Source of the DNA: JAHJDS01 sp964569795
GTDB taxonomy: Bacteria > Desulfobacterota > Desulfarculia > Desulfarculales > JAHJDS01
Length of the DNA: 64,000 bases
Direction: 5' to 3'
Assembly (NCBI GenBank): GCA_964569795.1
Contig: CAZMVB010000003.1
Coordinates: 62,001 to 126,000 of the forward strand
Shown in pieces: positions 53,500 to 62,200 of this stretch (its first letter is position 1; each line of letters opens with the position of its first letter). Both the position numbers and the translations under genes were made by a program. Under the pieces are notes generated by a model. The model worked only from the letters and a program-made list of their open reading frames with translations. It was not told the DNA's origin and did not search any database.

Positions 53500-54519
53500 A
53501 TGAAGAAAGTAGCGGTTGAGGATGCCTTGGGTTTGCCGCTAGCCCACGACGTAACCAAGATCGTGCCAGGGAGTTTCAAGGGCGTCGGCTTCAAGAGGGG
53601 CCACTGCATTTGTAAGGAAGACATCGAGCCGCTACTCGATCTGGGCAAGAAAACCATCTACGTCATGGAACTGGCCCCAGGGGAGATTCATGAGGATGAG
53701 GCCGGCCTGAGATTAGCCCGCGTATTTGCGGGCGCCAATCTGGAGATCGATGGTCCGCGTGAGGGCAAGTTCACCCTCTCCACCCTGAAAAGCGGTCTGT
53801 TGAAGGTCAAGGCCGAGCTGGTGACGGAAGTCAATTGCATTCAAGGAGTGACCCTGTCCACTCTCCACAACAACACCCCGTGTCAGGCCGGGCAGGCGGT
53901 TGGGGCGACGCGCATCATTCCCCTGACCATCCAGGAATCGATGATACGGCAGGTGGAGGATCTTTGCTCGAGGCGGGGTCCGGCCCTGGAACTTCTGACC
54001 TATCCTCAACGGCGGATCGGTGCCCTGGTGACCGGGAGCGAAGTATTTGAGGGCCGGATCCGTGATGCCTTTGACCATACCGTGGGTGCGATAATAGACA
54101 GCCATGGGCAGTCCGTCTGGAGAAAACTGTACGCCCCTGACGACGCCGATATCATTGCCCGGTCCCTGAAAGAACTAGCGCAGGCCGGGTGTGAGTTGAT
54201 TGTGGTGACGGCCGGACTTTCAGTCGATCCAGATGATGCCACGGTAAACGGCATCCAGCGAGCCGGGGCGGTCATACATTTTTACGGAACACCCATACAA
54301 CCGGGCTCCATGTTCCTGTACGGGCAATTGCGGGACGCCGTCGTCCTGGGATTGCCGGCTTGCGTATTCCACCATACAACCACCATTTTCAACCTCGTCC
54401 TACCACGTATCCTGGTCGGTGACACCTTGATGCAAGAAGAGATGGCCGCCCTGGGGCACGGTGGTTACTGTCAGAACTGCCCCCAGTGTCACTTTCCATG
54501 CTGTTCGTTCGGCAAATAG
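53500..54519 (+). CDS. Molybdopterin-binding protein with Cys-rich tail
   Basis: 339 residues. The C-terminal ~170 residues resemble a MoeA/MogA/CinA-type molybdopterin-binding domain (RIGALVTGSEVFEGRIRDAF, ELIVVTAGLSVDPDD). The N-terminal half starts with EDALGLPLAHDVTKI as in MoeA-like proteins associated with molybdenum hydroxylase loci. The last 19 residues (321-339) contain CQNCPQC and CC, a likely iron-sulphur or metal site. It probably handles or inserts the molybdenum cofactor for the hydroxylase encoded upstream. Confidence 0.82.
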   Translation: MKKVAVEDALGLPLAHDVTKIVPGSFKGVGFKRGHCICKEDIEPLLDLGKKTIYVMELAPGEIHEDEAGLRLARVFAGANLEIDGPREGKFTLSTLKSGLLKVKAELVTEVNCIQGVTLSTLHNNTPCQAGQAVGATRIIPLTIQESMIRQVEDLCSRRGPALELLTYPQRRIGALVTGSEVFEGRIRDAFDHTVGAIIDSHGQSVWRKLYAPDDADIIARSLKELAQAGCELIVVTAGLSVDPDDATVNGIQRAGAVIHFYGTPIQPGSMFLYGQLRDAVVLGLPACVFHHTTTIFNLVLPRILVGDTLMQEEMAALGHGGYCQNCPQCHFPCCSFGK

Positions 54520-54528
54520 GTTGGGTGA

Positions 54529-55398
54529 ATGACCAAGACGATCCAAGAAGTGACGGCCATCCTGGGCGGACAGCGTTACATTTGCGAGCAGGACCTGGCC
54601 CTGGTGATTTTCCTGGCCCTGAATATGGAAAAACCCCTCTTTCTGGAGGGTGCGGCCGGCGTGGGCAAGACAGAGGTGGCCAAAGCGCTGGCCCAGGGGC
54701 TGCAACGGAGGTTGATCAGGCTTCAATGCTACGAGGGCCTGGATGTCAGCTCCTCCCTTTACGAGTGGAATTACTCGAAGCAGCTTCTGGAAATAAAGCG
54801 GCAGGAGGTTTCCGGGACAAAAACCAGAGCCTTGGACGACATATTCACCAAGGATTTCCTGATCAAGCGACCCCTGCTGCAGGCCATCGAGTCAGAGGTC
54901 GAAGGTGAACCGGTCGTGCTTCTGATTGATGAACTGGACCGGGCAGATGAGGAGTTTGAGGCCTTCCTGCTGGAGCTTCTTTCGGAGTTTCAGGTCACCA
55001 TCCCGGAGATGGGCACCCTCCGGGCCACCCGAATTCCGGTGGTAGTTATCACCTCCAACCGGACCCGGGAAGTCCACGACGCCACCAAACGGCGCTGTCT
55101 TTACCACTGGATCGACTATCCCAGCGTGGAGAAAGAGAGCCAGATTCTAAAGGCCAAGGTGCCGGGCATCAGCGACCGTTTGACGGATGAAATAAGTCGT
55201 TTCATGCACCGGGTTCGTCAGGAGACCTTCCTGAAGACGCCCGGGATCGCGGAGACCCTGGACTGGGCCGAGGCGCTGATTCTCCTGCATCGCGATCATT
55301 TGGACGAACGAACGGTGGTGGAAACCAGAGGTTGCCTGTTCAAATACCGCCAGGACCAGAATCGCTTCAAGGAAGGCTGTTCCTCATTCCTCGAGTAG
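54529..55398 (+). CDS. MoxR-family AAA+ ATPase (CoxD-like)
   Basis: 289 residues. Walker A is GAAGVGKT (41-48), Walker B LLIDELD (131-137), followed by ITSNRTREVHDATKRRCLYHWI, typical of MoxR/CoxD ATPases. CoxD-type proteins mature the molybdenum site of CO dehydrogenase and related hydroxylases. It is paired with a von Willebrand A protein, the standard MoxR-vWA partnership, and starts 9 bp after the molybdopterin-binding gene. Confidence 0.9.
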   Translation: MTKTIQEVTAILGGQRYICEQDLALVIFLALNMEKPLFLEGAAGVGKTEVAKALAQGLQRRLIRLQCYEGLDVSSSLYEWNYSKQLLEIKRQEVSGTKTRALDDIFTKDFLIKRPLLQAIESEVEGEPVVLLIDELDRADEEFEAFLLELLSEFQVTIPEMGTLRATRIPVVVITSNRTREVHDATKRRCLYHWIDYPSVEKESQILKAKVPGISDRLTDEISRFMHRVRQETFLKTPGIAETLDWAEALILLHRDHLDERTVVETRGCLFKYRQDQNRFKEGCSSFLE

Positions 55399-55423
55399 TC
55401 TGAACAAAGATTAGGGCGGGGAA

Positions 55424-56542
55424 ATGCATCTTTCTCCCAATCGTAATCTGGTCAATGCCCTCATCCATTTCGGCTACTACTTGAGGGAAGCGGGCTACAA
55501 AGTCACCTCAGCCCACTTGCGTGACGCACTTCGCGGCCTTTCCTGGATCCAACTTGACAGTAAATGGCAGTTTAAAAACCTTCTACGGGCAAACTTGGCC
55601 TCCGGCCCAGGGGAATTCATTCGGTTTGACGAATTATTCTTCCAGTTTTGGGAGAAGAAGGGAGCACCAATAGAGAACCCGGACCAAACACTCCTGGTCG
55701 AACCGCCCGATGGGGACATGCAACCGCTGGCCTTAGGCGAGATGCCACCGGGAGACGAAGAGCCGGACCGGGTCAAGGCCGGTCTGGAAGAGGTGGTGGC
55801 CCGAAAGGATTTCATCGGCCTCGAAGCAACGGCGTGGGACGAAATTGAAGCCATGATCCTCAAGCTGGCCCGTCGGTTGGGACGGCGCCTGAGCCGACGC
55901 TACAAGCCGTCGACTAAAGGTGGCCGGGTTGACATACGCTTGAGCCTGAGACGAGCCCTCGGTCGCGGGGGGGAACTGGTGACCCTGCGCCATCGAGAAC
56001 GCAAGATTAGGCGCAACCGCCTCTATACCTTATTGGACATCAGCGGTTCCATGGATATTTACGGGTACTTTTTCCTCGTCTTCATGTACGGACTGCAACG
56101 AACCCTGAAAAACGCACGGTCATACCTTTTCAGCACCCGGCTCAGTCCGGTGACCCGACTTTTAAAGAGCCATCCTTTGACCGAGGCTTACACAAACGCC
56201 TTGGACTTGGATGTGAATTGGTCTGGCGGAACCGACATGGGGACTTCCCTGTTACAGTTCGCCCACGATCACCTGCTGCCGGATGCCTCGTCTCGGGGCG
56301 TCATGCTCCTCTTAAGTGACGGTTGGGATTGCGGGGACGCCCGGCAACTTGAGGAGGCCATTAAAATAATCAGGCGCCACTGCCGCAAAGTCATTTGGCT
56401 CAATCCTCTCTTGGCCTTCCCGGACTATCAGCCAATCTGTCAGGGAGCCCGGGTGGTCCTGCCTTATGTGGACTACTTCCTTCCCTTCTACAGCATCCGA
56501 AGTCTGGAAGAGGTATGCCGAGTGCTACAGCGAGACTTGTAG
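55424..56542 (+). CDS. CoxE-like von Willebrand factor A domain protein
   Basis: 372 residues. The MIDAS motif DISGS (205-209) and later SGGTDMGTSLLQF and LLLSDGWDCGD mark a vWA domain of the CoxE type. The N-terminal 180 residues are helical and include an acidic linker (DGDMQPLALGEMPPGDEEP). It acts with the preceding ATPase, probably in finishing the hydroxylase active site. Start ATG follows GGGCGGGGAA. Confidence 0.88.
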   Translation: MHLSPNRNLVNALIHFGYYLREAGYKVTSAHLRDALRGLSWIQLDSKWQFKNLLRANLASGPGEFIRFDELFFQFWEKKGAPIENPDQTLLVEPPDGDMQPLALGEMPPGDEEPDRVKAGLEEVVARKDFIGLEATAWDEIEAMILKLARRLGRRLSRRYKPSTKGGRVDIRLSLRRALGRGGELVTLRHRERKIRRNRLYTLLDISGSMDIYGYFFLVFMYGLQRTLKNARSYLFSTRLSPVTRLLKSHPLTEAYTNALDLDVNWSGGTDMGTSLLQFAHDHLLPDASSRGVMLLLSDGWDCGDARQLEEAIKIIRRHCRKVIWLNPLLAFPDYQPICQGARVVLPYVDYFLPFYSIRSLEEVCRVLQRDL

Positions 56543-56606
56543 AACAAAAAATGTATGTCGAGCCGAATGAGAAGAGGCGTCAAATCAACTATACCGGGAG
56601 GACAGC

Positions 56607-57455
56607 ATGCCCTCACAGGTATTGAAACCTGGCGGCCCTCAGTCAATCCTCAATCCCCGATTGGCTGGCCTGAAGGTTCTTGTCAGGGGTGCCGGTGAGA
56701 TGGCCAGCGGTGTGGCCCACCGGCTGGCCCGGAGCGGATTTAGAGTGCTGATGACCGAGGTGGCAGGTCCTTTAGCCGTACGCCGGGCGGTGAGCTTTTG
56801 CGAGGCGGTGCATGATAGGCGTAAGACGGTGGAGGGAATCACCGCGTGTTGGGTGCAGAGGCGGGAGGAGGTGCCTTCTGTCTGGCAACGGGGGGAATTG
56901 CCGGTCCTGATCGATCCCGGGATGCAGTGCTTGAAGGCACTCGGGCCGCAGGTAATCGTCGACGCTCTATTGGCCAAGCGCAACACCGGCCTGCACCGCG
57001 ACATGGCCACATTGACCATTGGACTGGGGCCGGGTTTCGTCACCCCCGACGATGTACACCTGGCCATTGAAACCATGCGCGGTCACGACTTGGGCCGGCT
57101 GATATACCAGGGCAGCCCGTCACCCGACACGGGTATTCCCGGAGAGATGGCTGGCTACACCCACCAACGGGTCTTGCGAGCCCCGAAGGACGGAGTGTTT
57201 GTCACTGAACGCCAATTGGGCGACAAGGTGATGGAGGGGGACCTTGTGGCCCAGGTAGACAGCGCCGAGGTAGTGGCCCAGGTGAGCGGCATTCTGCGAG
57301 GGTTGATTCGTTCGTGCACCCATGTGAAAACCGGGCTCAAGGTGGGGGACATAGACCCTCGGGGTAAGGTCGAGTACCTGCACACGATCAGCGACAAGGC
57401 CCGGGCCTTGGGCGGGTCGGTCCTCGAAGGCATCATGGCCTGTTTCAATCAGTAG
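56607..57455 (+). CDS. yqeB: YqeB-like selenium-dependent molybdenum hydroxylase accessory protein
   Basis: 282 residues. A Rossmann-like start LVRGAGEMASGVAHRLARSGFRV, then MTEVAGPLAVRRAVSFCEAV and VIVDALLAKRN, then GLGPGFVTPDDVHLAIET. This pattern matches the EF2563/YqeB family, which occurs with selenium-dependent molybdenum hydroxylases. Its presence suggests that the hydroxylase at 42.9-46.7 kb carries a labile selenium at the molybdenum centre rather than sulphur; this is inference from family association. A GGGAGGACAGC ribosome site precedes the start. The C-terminal half (VTERQLGDKVMEGDLVAQVDSAEVV) resembles a biotinyl/lipoyl-like fold. Confidence 0.8.
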   Translation: MPSQVLKPGGPQSILNPRLAGLKVLVRGAGEMASGVAHRLARSGFRVLMTEVAGPLAVRRAVSFCEAVHDRRKTVEGITACWVQRREEVPSVWQRGELPVLIDPGMQCLKALGPQVIVDALLAKRNTGLHRDMATLTIGLGPGFVTPDDVHLAIETMRGHDLGRLIYQGSPSPDTGIPGEMAGYTHQRVLRAPKDGVFVTERQLGDKVMEGDLVAQVDSAEVVAQVSGILRGLIRSCTHVKTGLKVGDIDPRGKVEYLHTISDKARALGGSVLEGIMACFNQ

Positions 57456-57602
57456 AATACAGACGTTTGAACGGGGGCACTAACCTGAGGGCATTGTTCG
57501 GCCGAATCTCAGTATCATCGCCGAGATCATCCAAAGGCGCGCTTCCCGCCAGCACAATTCCCGCCTGGCGCCGAGAAACATTGAAAGATCTATCGCGACC
57601 TG

Positions 57603-58391
57603 ATGACAAAAGCAATTAAAATCCTGGTCGCGACAAACGCCTTCAAGGGATCATTGTCGGCGATCGACGCAGCATATGCTATAGCCCGGGGCATCAAGAG
57701 TTCCGGGCTGAAGTCCGAAATCGACATTATGCCCATCGCTGACGGTGGTGACGACACGCTGGACGTACTTATGGCCGAGTCGGGTGAACTCCGCCACGTA
57801 GAGGTGTCAGACGCCCTGGGGCGGCCATTACGTGCGTCATACGGCCTCACCAACCAGGGCCGAACGGCGATCATTGAAATGGCCCGGGCTGCTGGCCTGA
57901 AATTACTGGCACCTGAGGAACGTGATCCGATGAAGGCCTCGACCCATGGCGTGGGCCAATTGATGATCGAGGCGGCGCGGATGGGAGTAGAAGAAATAAT
58001 AGTCGGCGTGGGCGGTAGCGCCACTGTAGACGGAGGGGCCGGGTGTCTCCAAGCCCTGGGCATAAGGCTGGTCGATCATCAGGGGCAGGATATCCCACCT
58101 GGCGCAGGAGCCCTTGAACGCCTCCACAAAATAGATGTCTCCACCCTGGACCCAGGCATTCAACAAGTAAATGTCGTAGTCGCCTGTGACGTGGACAACC
58201 CCGCCCTGGGCGAAAACGGAGCGGCAGTGGTCTTCGGGCCTCAAAAGGGAGCTTCACCAGAGGACGTTCAGGTCCTTGAAAAACACCTGGGCCGATTCTT
58301 TGAACTGGCGGCCAGGCAAACGGGGAGAGATTCGAGTTTCGAACCACGGGGAGGAGCCGCTGGGCCAGATATGAATTGCATACCTGGATGA
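57603..58391 (+). CDS. Glycerate kinase family protein, C-terminally truncated
   Basis: 262 residues that match the first two thirds of the GarK/GlxK-type glycerate kinase (ILVATNAFKGSLSA, MPIADGGDDTLDVL, IVGVGGSATVDGGAG, VACDVDNPALGENGAA). Full-length relatives are roughly 370-380 residues. The frame ends abruptly within the conserved Gly-Ala-Ala-Gly region (PRGGAAGPDMNC). Fourteen bases after the stop the dispersed repeat copy C begins, so the 3' end was probably lost when the repeat joined here. It is the last plus-strand gene of the locus and likely inactive. Confidence 0.8.
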   Translation: MTKAIKILVATNAFKGSLSAIDAAYAIARGIKSSGLKSEIDIMPIADGGDDTLDVLMAESGELRHVEVSDALGRPLRASYGLTNQGRTAIIEMARAAGLKLLAPEERDPMKASTHGVGQLMIEAARMGVEEIIVGVGGSATVDGGAGCLQALGIRLVDHQGQDIPPGAGALERLHKIDVSTLDPGIQQVNVVVACDVDNPALGENGAAVVFGPQKGASPEDVQVLEKHLGRFFELAARQTGRDSSFEPRGGAAGPDMNCIPG

Positions 58392-58404
58392 AACTGATAG
58401 GCGG

Positions 58405-58462
58405 AGAGAATCAAGATATATCTCTCCAACCTAGACTCTCGGCTAATTCCAGATATGATCAC
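58405..58462 (+). repeat. Dispersed repeat, copy C (left end)
   Basis: GAGAATCAAGATATATCTCT, then CTAGACTCTCGG and CCAGATATGATC. It could encode NQDISLQPRLS, matching SQNISLEPRLS of copy B. The right-end core follows only at 58842, with ~380 bp between them instead of the ~45-50 bp in copies A and B. Confidence 0.6.
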
Positions 58463-58604
58463 CTCAGAATCCTCCGCGGTGATGAAGGCGTAGGTGGCCT
58501 GTCCGAGGCGATCGAAGGAACTGAGGCCGAATGGATTTATATCGCCTTGGCATTCAGAAAGGCCATATCTGAAAAGGGGGCCGGGTACATCGACCCCGAC
58601 CTCG

Positions 58605-58760
58605 TCAGACGGAGCACCAGGTCTGGATGCTCTCGATCCAATGCACTGCCTCAGTGTCACTTGCCGGCCCCAGGTACCGCTGGGTCGTCGATAGATTCCG
58701 GTGTCGCAGGATCACCCTTTGGGGTTCCCGGCAAAGCCGGCCTGAATGGCGGGCCCCCTT
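58605..58760 (-). pseudogene. C-terminal remnant of a tyrosine recombinase
   Basis: The minus-strand frame ending at 58605 contains RVILRHRNLSTTQRYLG, which matches the end of XerC/XerD-like integrases (LGHRNLSTTQ-Y), including the nucleophilic Tyr. The catalytic Arg-His-x-x-Arg region is not recognisable upstream, so only the last ~40 residues persist. It lies between the two halves of a dispersed repeat, consistent with a decayed mobile element. Confidence 0.65.
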
Positions 58761-58841
58761 GCAGGATAGACGAACCGATCCGCTGCCCCCAGCGTCGAGC
58801 CTCCTTCGGGGAGATATATGGATTCGGCGGTAGTCTCGTAT

Positions 58842-59100
58842 CTGGACCATTATATTGACTTTTCTGCTGTCTCCCGAACTCAAGGGAGGCGAATGATCTA
58901 TTGACCTCGTTTGAGCCCGACCTAAGGCACGGATCACGGGGTGTTGAGCCGGGCTGTCATCCCGGAAATCCATTCCCGGAGGCCAAGTCGAGGGCAGGCT
59001 GGTGAAGAGCTCTTTTGTCATTTGACAGTCATGACTGGCGGACCATAGTATAACAGTATGTGAAACTAGCGATGTTGCGAAGACGGCTGATCAGTTGACC
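58842..59100 (+). repeat. Dispersed repeat, right end with leader-type tail
   Basis: Core CTGGACCATTAT-ATTGACTTTT at 58842-58863, then CCCGAACTCAAGGGAGGC, GAGCCCGACC, and GGGGTGTTGAGCC. The same order is seen from 28665 onward. The match continues into the leader of the downstream cyclase/ATPase genes. Confidence 0.65.
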
Positions 59101-59126
59101 GGAAACAGAGCTTCCTTAGAGCGCGC

Positions 59127-59151
59127 CCTGCCGAGTTCATCGTGTCCCTCA
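59127..59151 (+). promoter_or_regulatory. Conserved upstream element of cyclase genes, copy 3
   Basis: Contains TTCATCGTGTCCCTCA 149 bp before the ATG at 59276, one base different from copy 1 over this stretch. Confidence 0.55.
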
Positions 59152-59275
59152 CGCCGCGATTCAATTCACTTCACACATTCACCCTGGACCAGGTTGACCC
59201 CGGCCGCCGTGTTGGTAGCAGACCCTGTATTTTGATGGCGACCTATTCAGATTAATTACCAGCCTCGGGGGAGGC

Positions 59276-62200
59276 ATGGACTGCCCGAATTGCCAGACCG
59301 AAAATGAGGAATCAAGAAAGTTCTGCCGAAAATGCGGCGCCAAACTCTCCCTTGTTTGTCCCGGTTGCAGTTTCGAGAATCTCCCGGGTGATGCTTTTTG
59401 CGGTGGGTGCGGACAAGATCTGAGCCGGTCCATAAAAATGCCTGCCATTGATTTTGACCAGCCACGCTCCTACACCCCAAGGCATCTGGCCGACAAGATC
59501 CTCACCTCTCGGAGTTCCATCGAAGGCGAGCGCAAACTGGTGACCGTCATGTTCGCCGATGTGGCCGGTTCCACGGCCATGTTCGGGAACCTTGATCCGG
59601 AGGAGGTCCACCAGATCATGGACGGGTGCTTTAAGATCCTGATGGACGAAATCCACAAGTATGAAGGCACCATAAACCAGTTCACGGGCGACGGGGTGAT
59701 GGCGCTTTTCGGCGCGCCGGTGGCTCACGAGGACCATGCGCAGAGGGCCTCTCATGCAGCACTTTCCATACAGAAATCAATGGGTGAATACGGAGAGAGG
59801 GTCGCAAAGGATTACGGAATAGAGTTCAAGATGCGCATCGGTCTTAACTCCGGCCCGGTGATTGTAGGTGCAATAGGTGATGACCTTCGCATGGACTACA
59901 CCGCCGTGGGGGACACGACGAACCTCGCCTCCCGCATGGAGGGCCTGGCGCAGCCCGGGACAGCCCTTCTCTCTATGAACACTCAACACCTTGTAAAGGA
60001 CTACTTTGATCTGAAGTCCCTCGGGAAATTGGAGGTGAAGGGAAAAGGGGAGCTTCAGGAAGCCTTTGAGCTGGTCAAGGCCGGCGGAGCGGCAACCAGG
60101 TTGGAGGCAGCGGTAGCACGGGGGCTTACGAAGTTCGTGGGCCGGAAGAACTCCATGGCGGCCCTCATGGGGGCGTACGAGAAGGTCAAGAACGGCACAG
60201 GCCAGGTGGTGGGGATCGTCGGAGAGGCAGGGGTCGGCAAATCCAGGCTCCTTTTCGAGTTCCGGAACCGCCTTTCCCAGGGCAAGTTTGGTTATCTTGA
60301 GGGTCGCTGCATTCATTTTGGTGGGGCCATGCCCTATCTCCCCATCCTCGACATCCTGAGGTCCTACTTTGAGATCGGGGAGGGAGAGCGTGAGGTCGTC
60401 ATCGGGAAGCGGGTAAAGGAGAGGATCATCGGGCTCGACGAGAAACTTCGGGGGACCCTCCCGCCGATTCAGGACCTTTTGTCGCTCAGGGTGAAGGATG
60501 AGGCCTATCTCAAGCTCGAGCCCAAACAGAGAAAGGAAAAGGTCTTCGAGGCCCTCCGGGATTTAATCTTCAGGGGGAGCCAGGAACAACCTCTGATCCT
60601 CGCCATAGAGGATCTCCACTGGATCGACAAGACCTCCGAGGAATTCCTGGACTATCTTATCGGCTGGCTTGCCACTGTAAAGGTCATGCTGATCCTTGTC
60701 CACCGGCCCGAATACACCCCCCAATGGGGCAGCAAGTCCTACTTCAGCCGGATCGGGTTGGATCAACTCACCCTCAAATCCAGTGCGGAACTGGTGAAGG
60801 CCATCCTTGAGGGAGGGGAGACGGCCCCAGAGCTCAGTAACCTTATTTTGAACCGGGCGGCCGGAAACCCCCTCTTTATGGAGGATCTGACCCACTCGCT
60901 TCTGGAGAACGGTTCGATTCAAATGAAGGACCAGCAATATGTCCTTGCCCGGATCCCGGCGGACCTCCATGTGCCCGACACCATCCAGGGAATCATCGCC
61001 GCGCGTATCGACCGGCTAGAGGAGAACCTGAAAAGAATCATGCAGGTGGCCTCGGTAATCGGAAGGGAGTTCGCCTTCAGAATCCTCCAAGCCATAATCG
61101 GCATGAGGGAAGACCTCAAATCCCAGCTCTTGAATCTCCAGGGGCTGGAATTCATCTACGAAAAGAGCCTTTTTCCCGAGCTCGAATATATCTTCAAACA
61201 CGCCCTCACCCAAGAGGTAGCTTATAACAGCCTTCTTTCGAACAGACGCAAGGAGATCCACAAGAGGATCGGCGGCGCCATCGAGGAACTTTACGCCGAA
61301 ACCCTGGAGGAATTTTACGAGGTGCTGGCCTATCATTATTCACGGGGTGAAGAGCTTGAAAAGGCCTGCCACTACTTGAAATTGTCAGGAAATAAGGCAG
61401 CGAGGAGTCACGCCCTTTGGGAAGCCTACGCCTTCTATAAAGAAGCAGTGGAACTCCTCCAGAGACTACCTGAAACGGGAGAGAATAAGGAAGAACTTTT
61501 CAAAGTGATACGGTCAATGAGAGTTCCTCTGACGCTTTTGGGCTTTCCGGAAGGGTCCTTCAAGTTCTTTCAGCAAGGTGAAACGCTGGCAAAGGAATTG
61601 GGAAACGCCAGAAACCTTGCAGCTATCTATTCAGGGATAGCAAGTTATTACAGTCATGCTGGGAACCACCTTACGGCCCTCAGGTATACGGAAGAGGGTT
61701 TCGAGGAGGCCCGAAAGGCCCAGGACATCGAGTTGGTGATGCCTCTTGGCCAAGCTCTTTCAAATACCTACTCAGTGACAGGCCAGTTCGAAAAGATCGT
61801 CCTTAAAATGCCGGAGGTGATTAACGTTGTCGAGAAAACAGAGAGGAAATCCGACTTCTTTGCTATAGTCCTGAATCCTTATTCCTATATTTGTGGACAC
61901 TGCGGCTTGGCCTGGGGCTACTTAGGGCGCTTCGACAAAGGAAAGGCCTATCTTGAGAAGGCCCTTCGCAACGCGACACAGGTCGATGACTCAGCAACCT
62001 TGGGAATAACTCAACTTGACTACGGAGTGTTTTTTTATGCCAAAGGAGACTTCAAGGCTGCGGAGGATCACCTTGAGAAAAGCGTAGCACTTAGTGAAGA
62101 AGCCAAGTTTCGTGTCGGAGTAGCCATGGCCTTATGTACCCTCGGACATGTGCATTCTTTTCTTGGAGATCCTGAGACCGGCATAAGACAGGCTGAAGAG

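Larger units (their letters stand above)
58392..59275. other. 0.9-kb junction region: repeats, recombinase remnant, leader of the second cyclase/ATPase
   Basis: Holds repeat copy C, a tyrosine recombinase remnant on the minus strand, the GTGGACC-type repeat end at 58842 and about 400 bp resembling the DNA upstream of 29092. No intact gene is seen. Confidence 0.6.
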
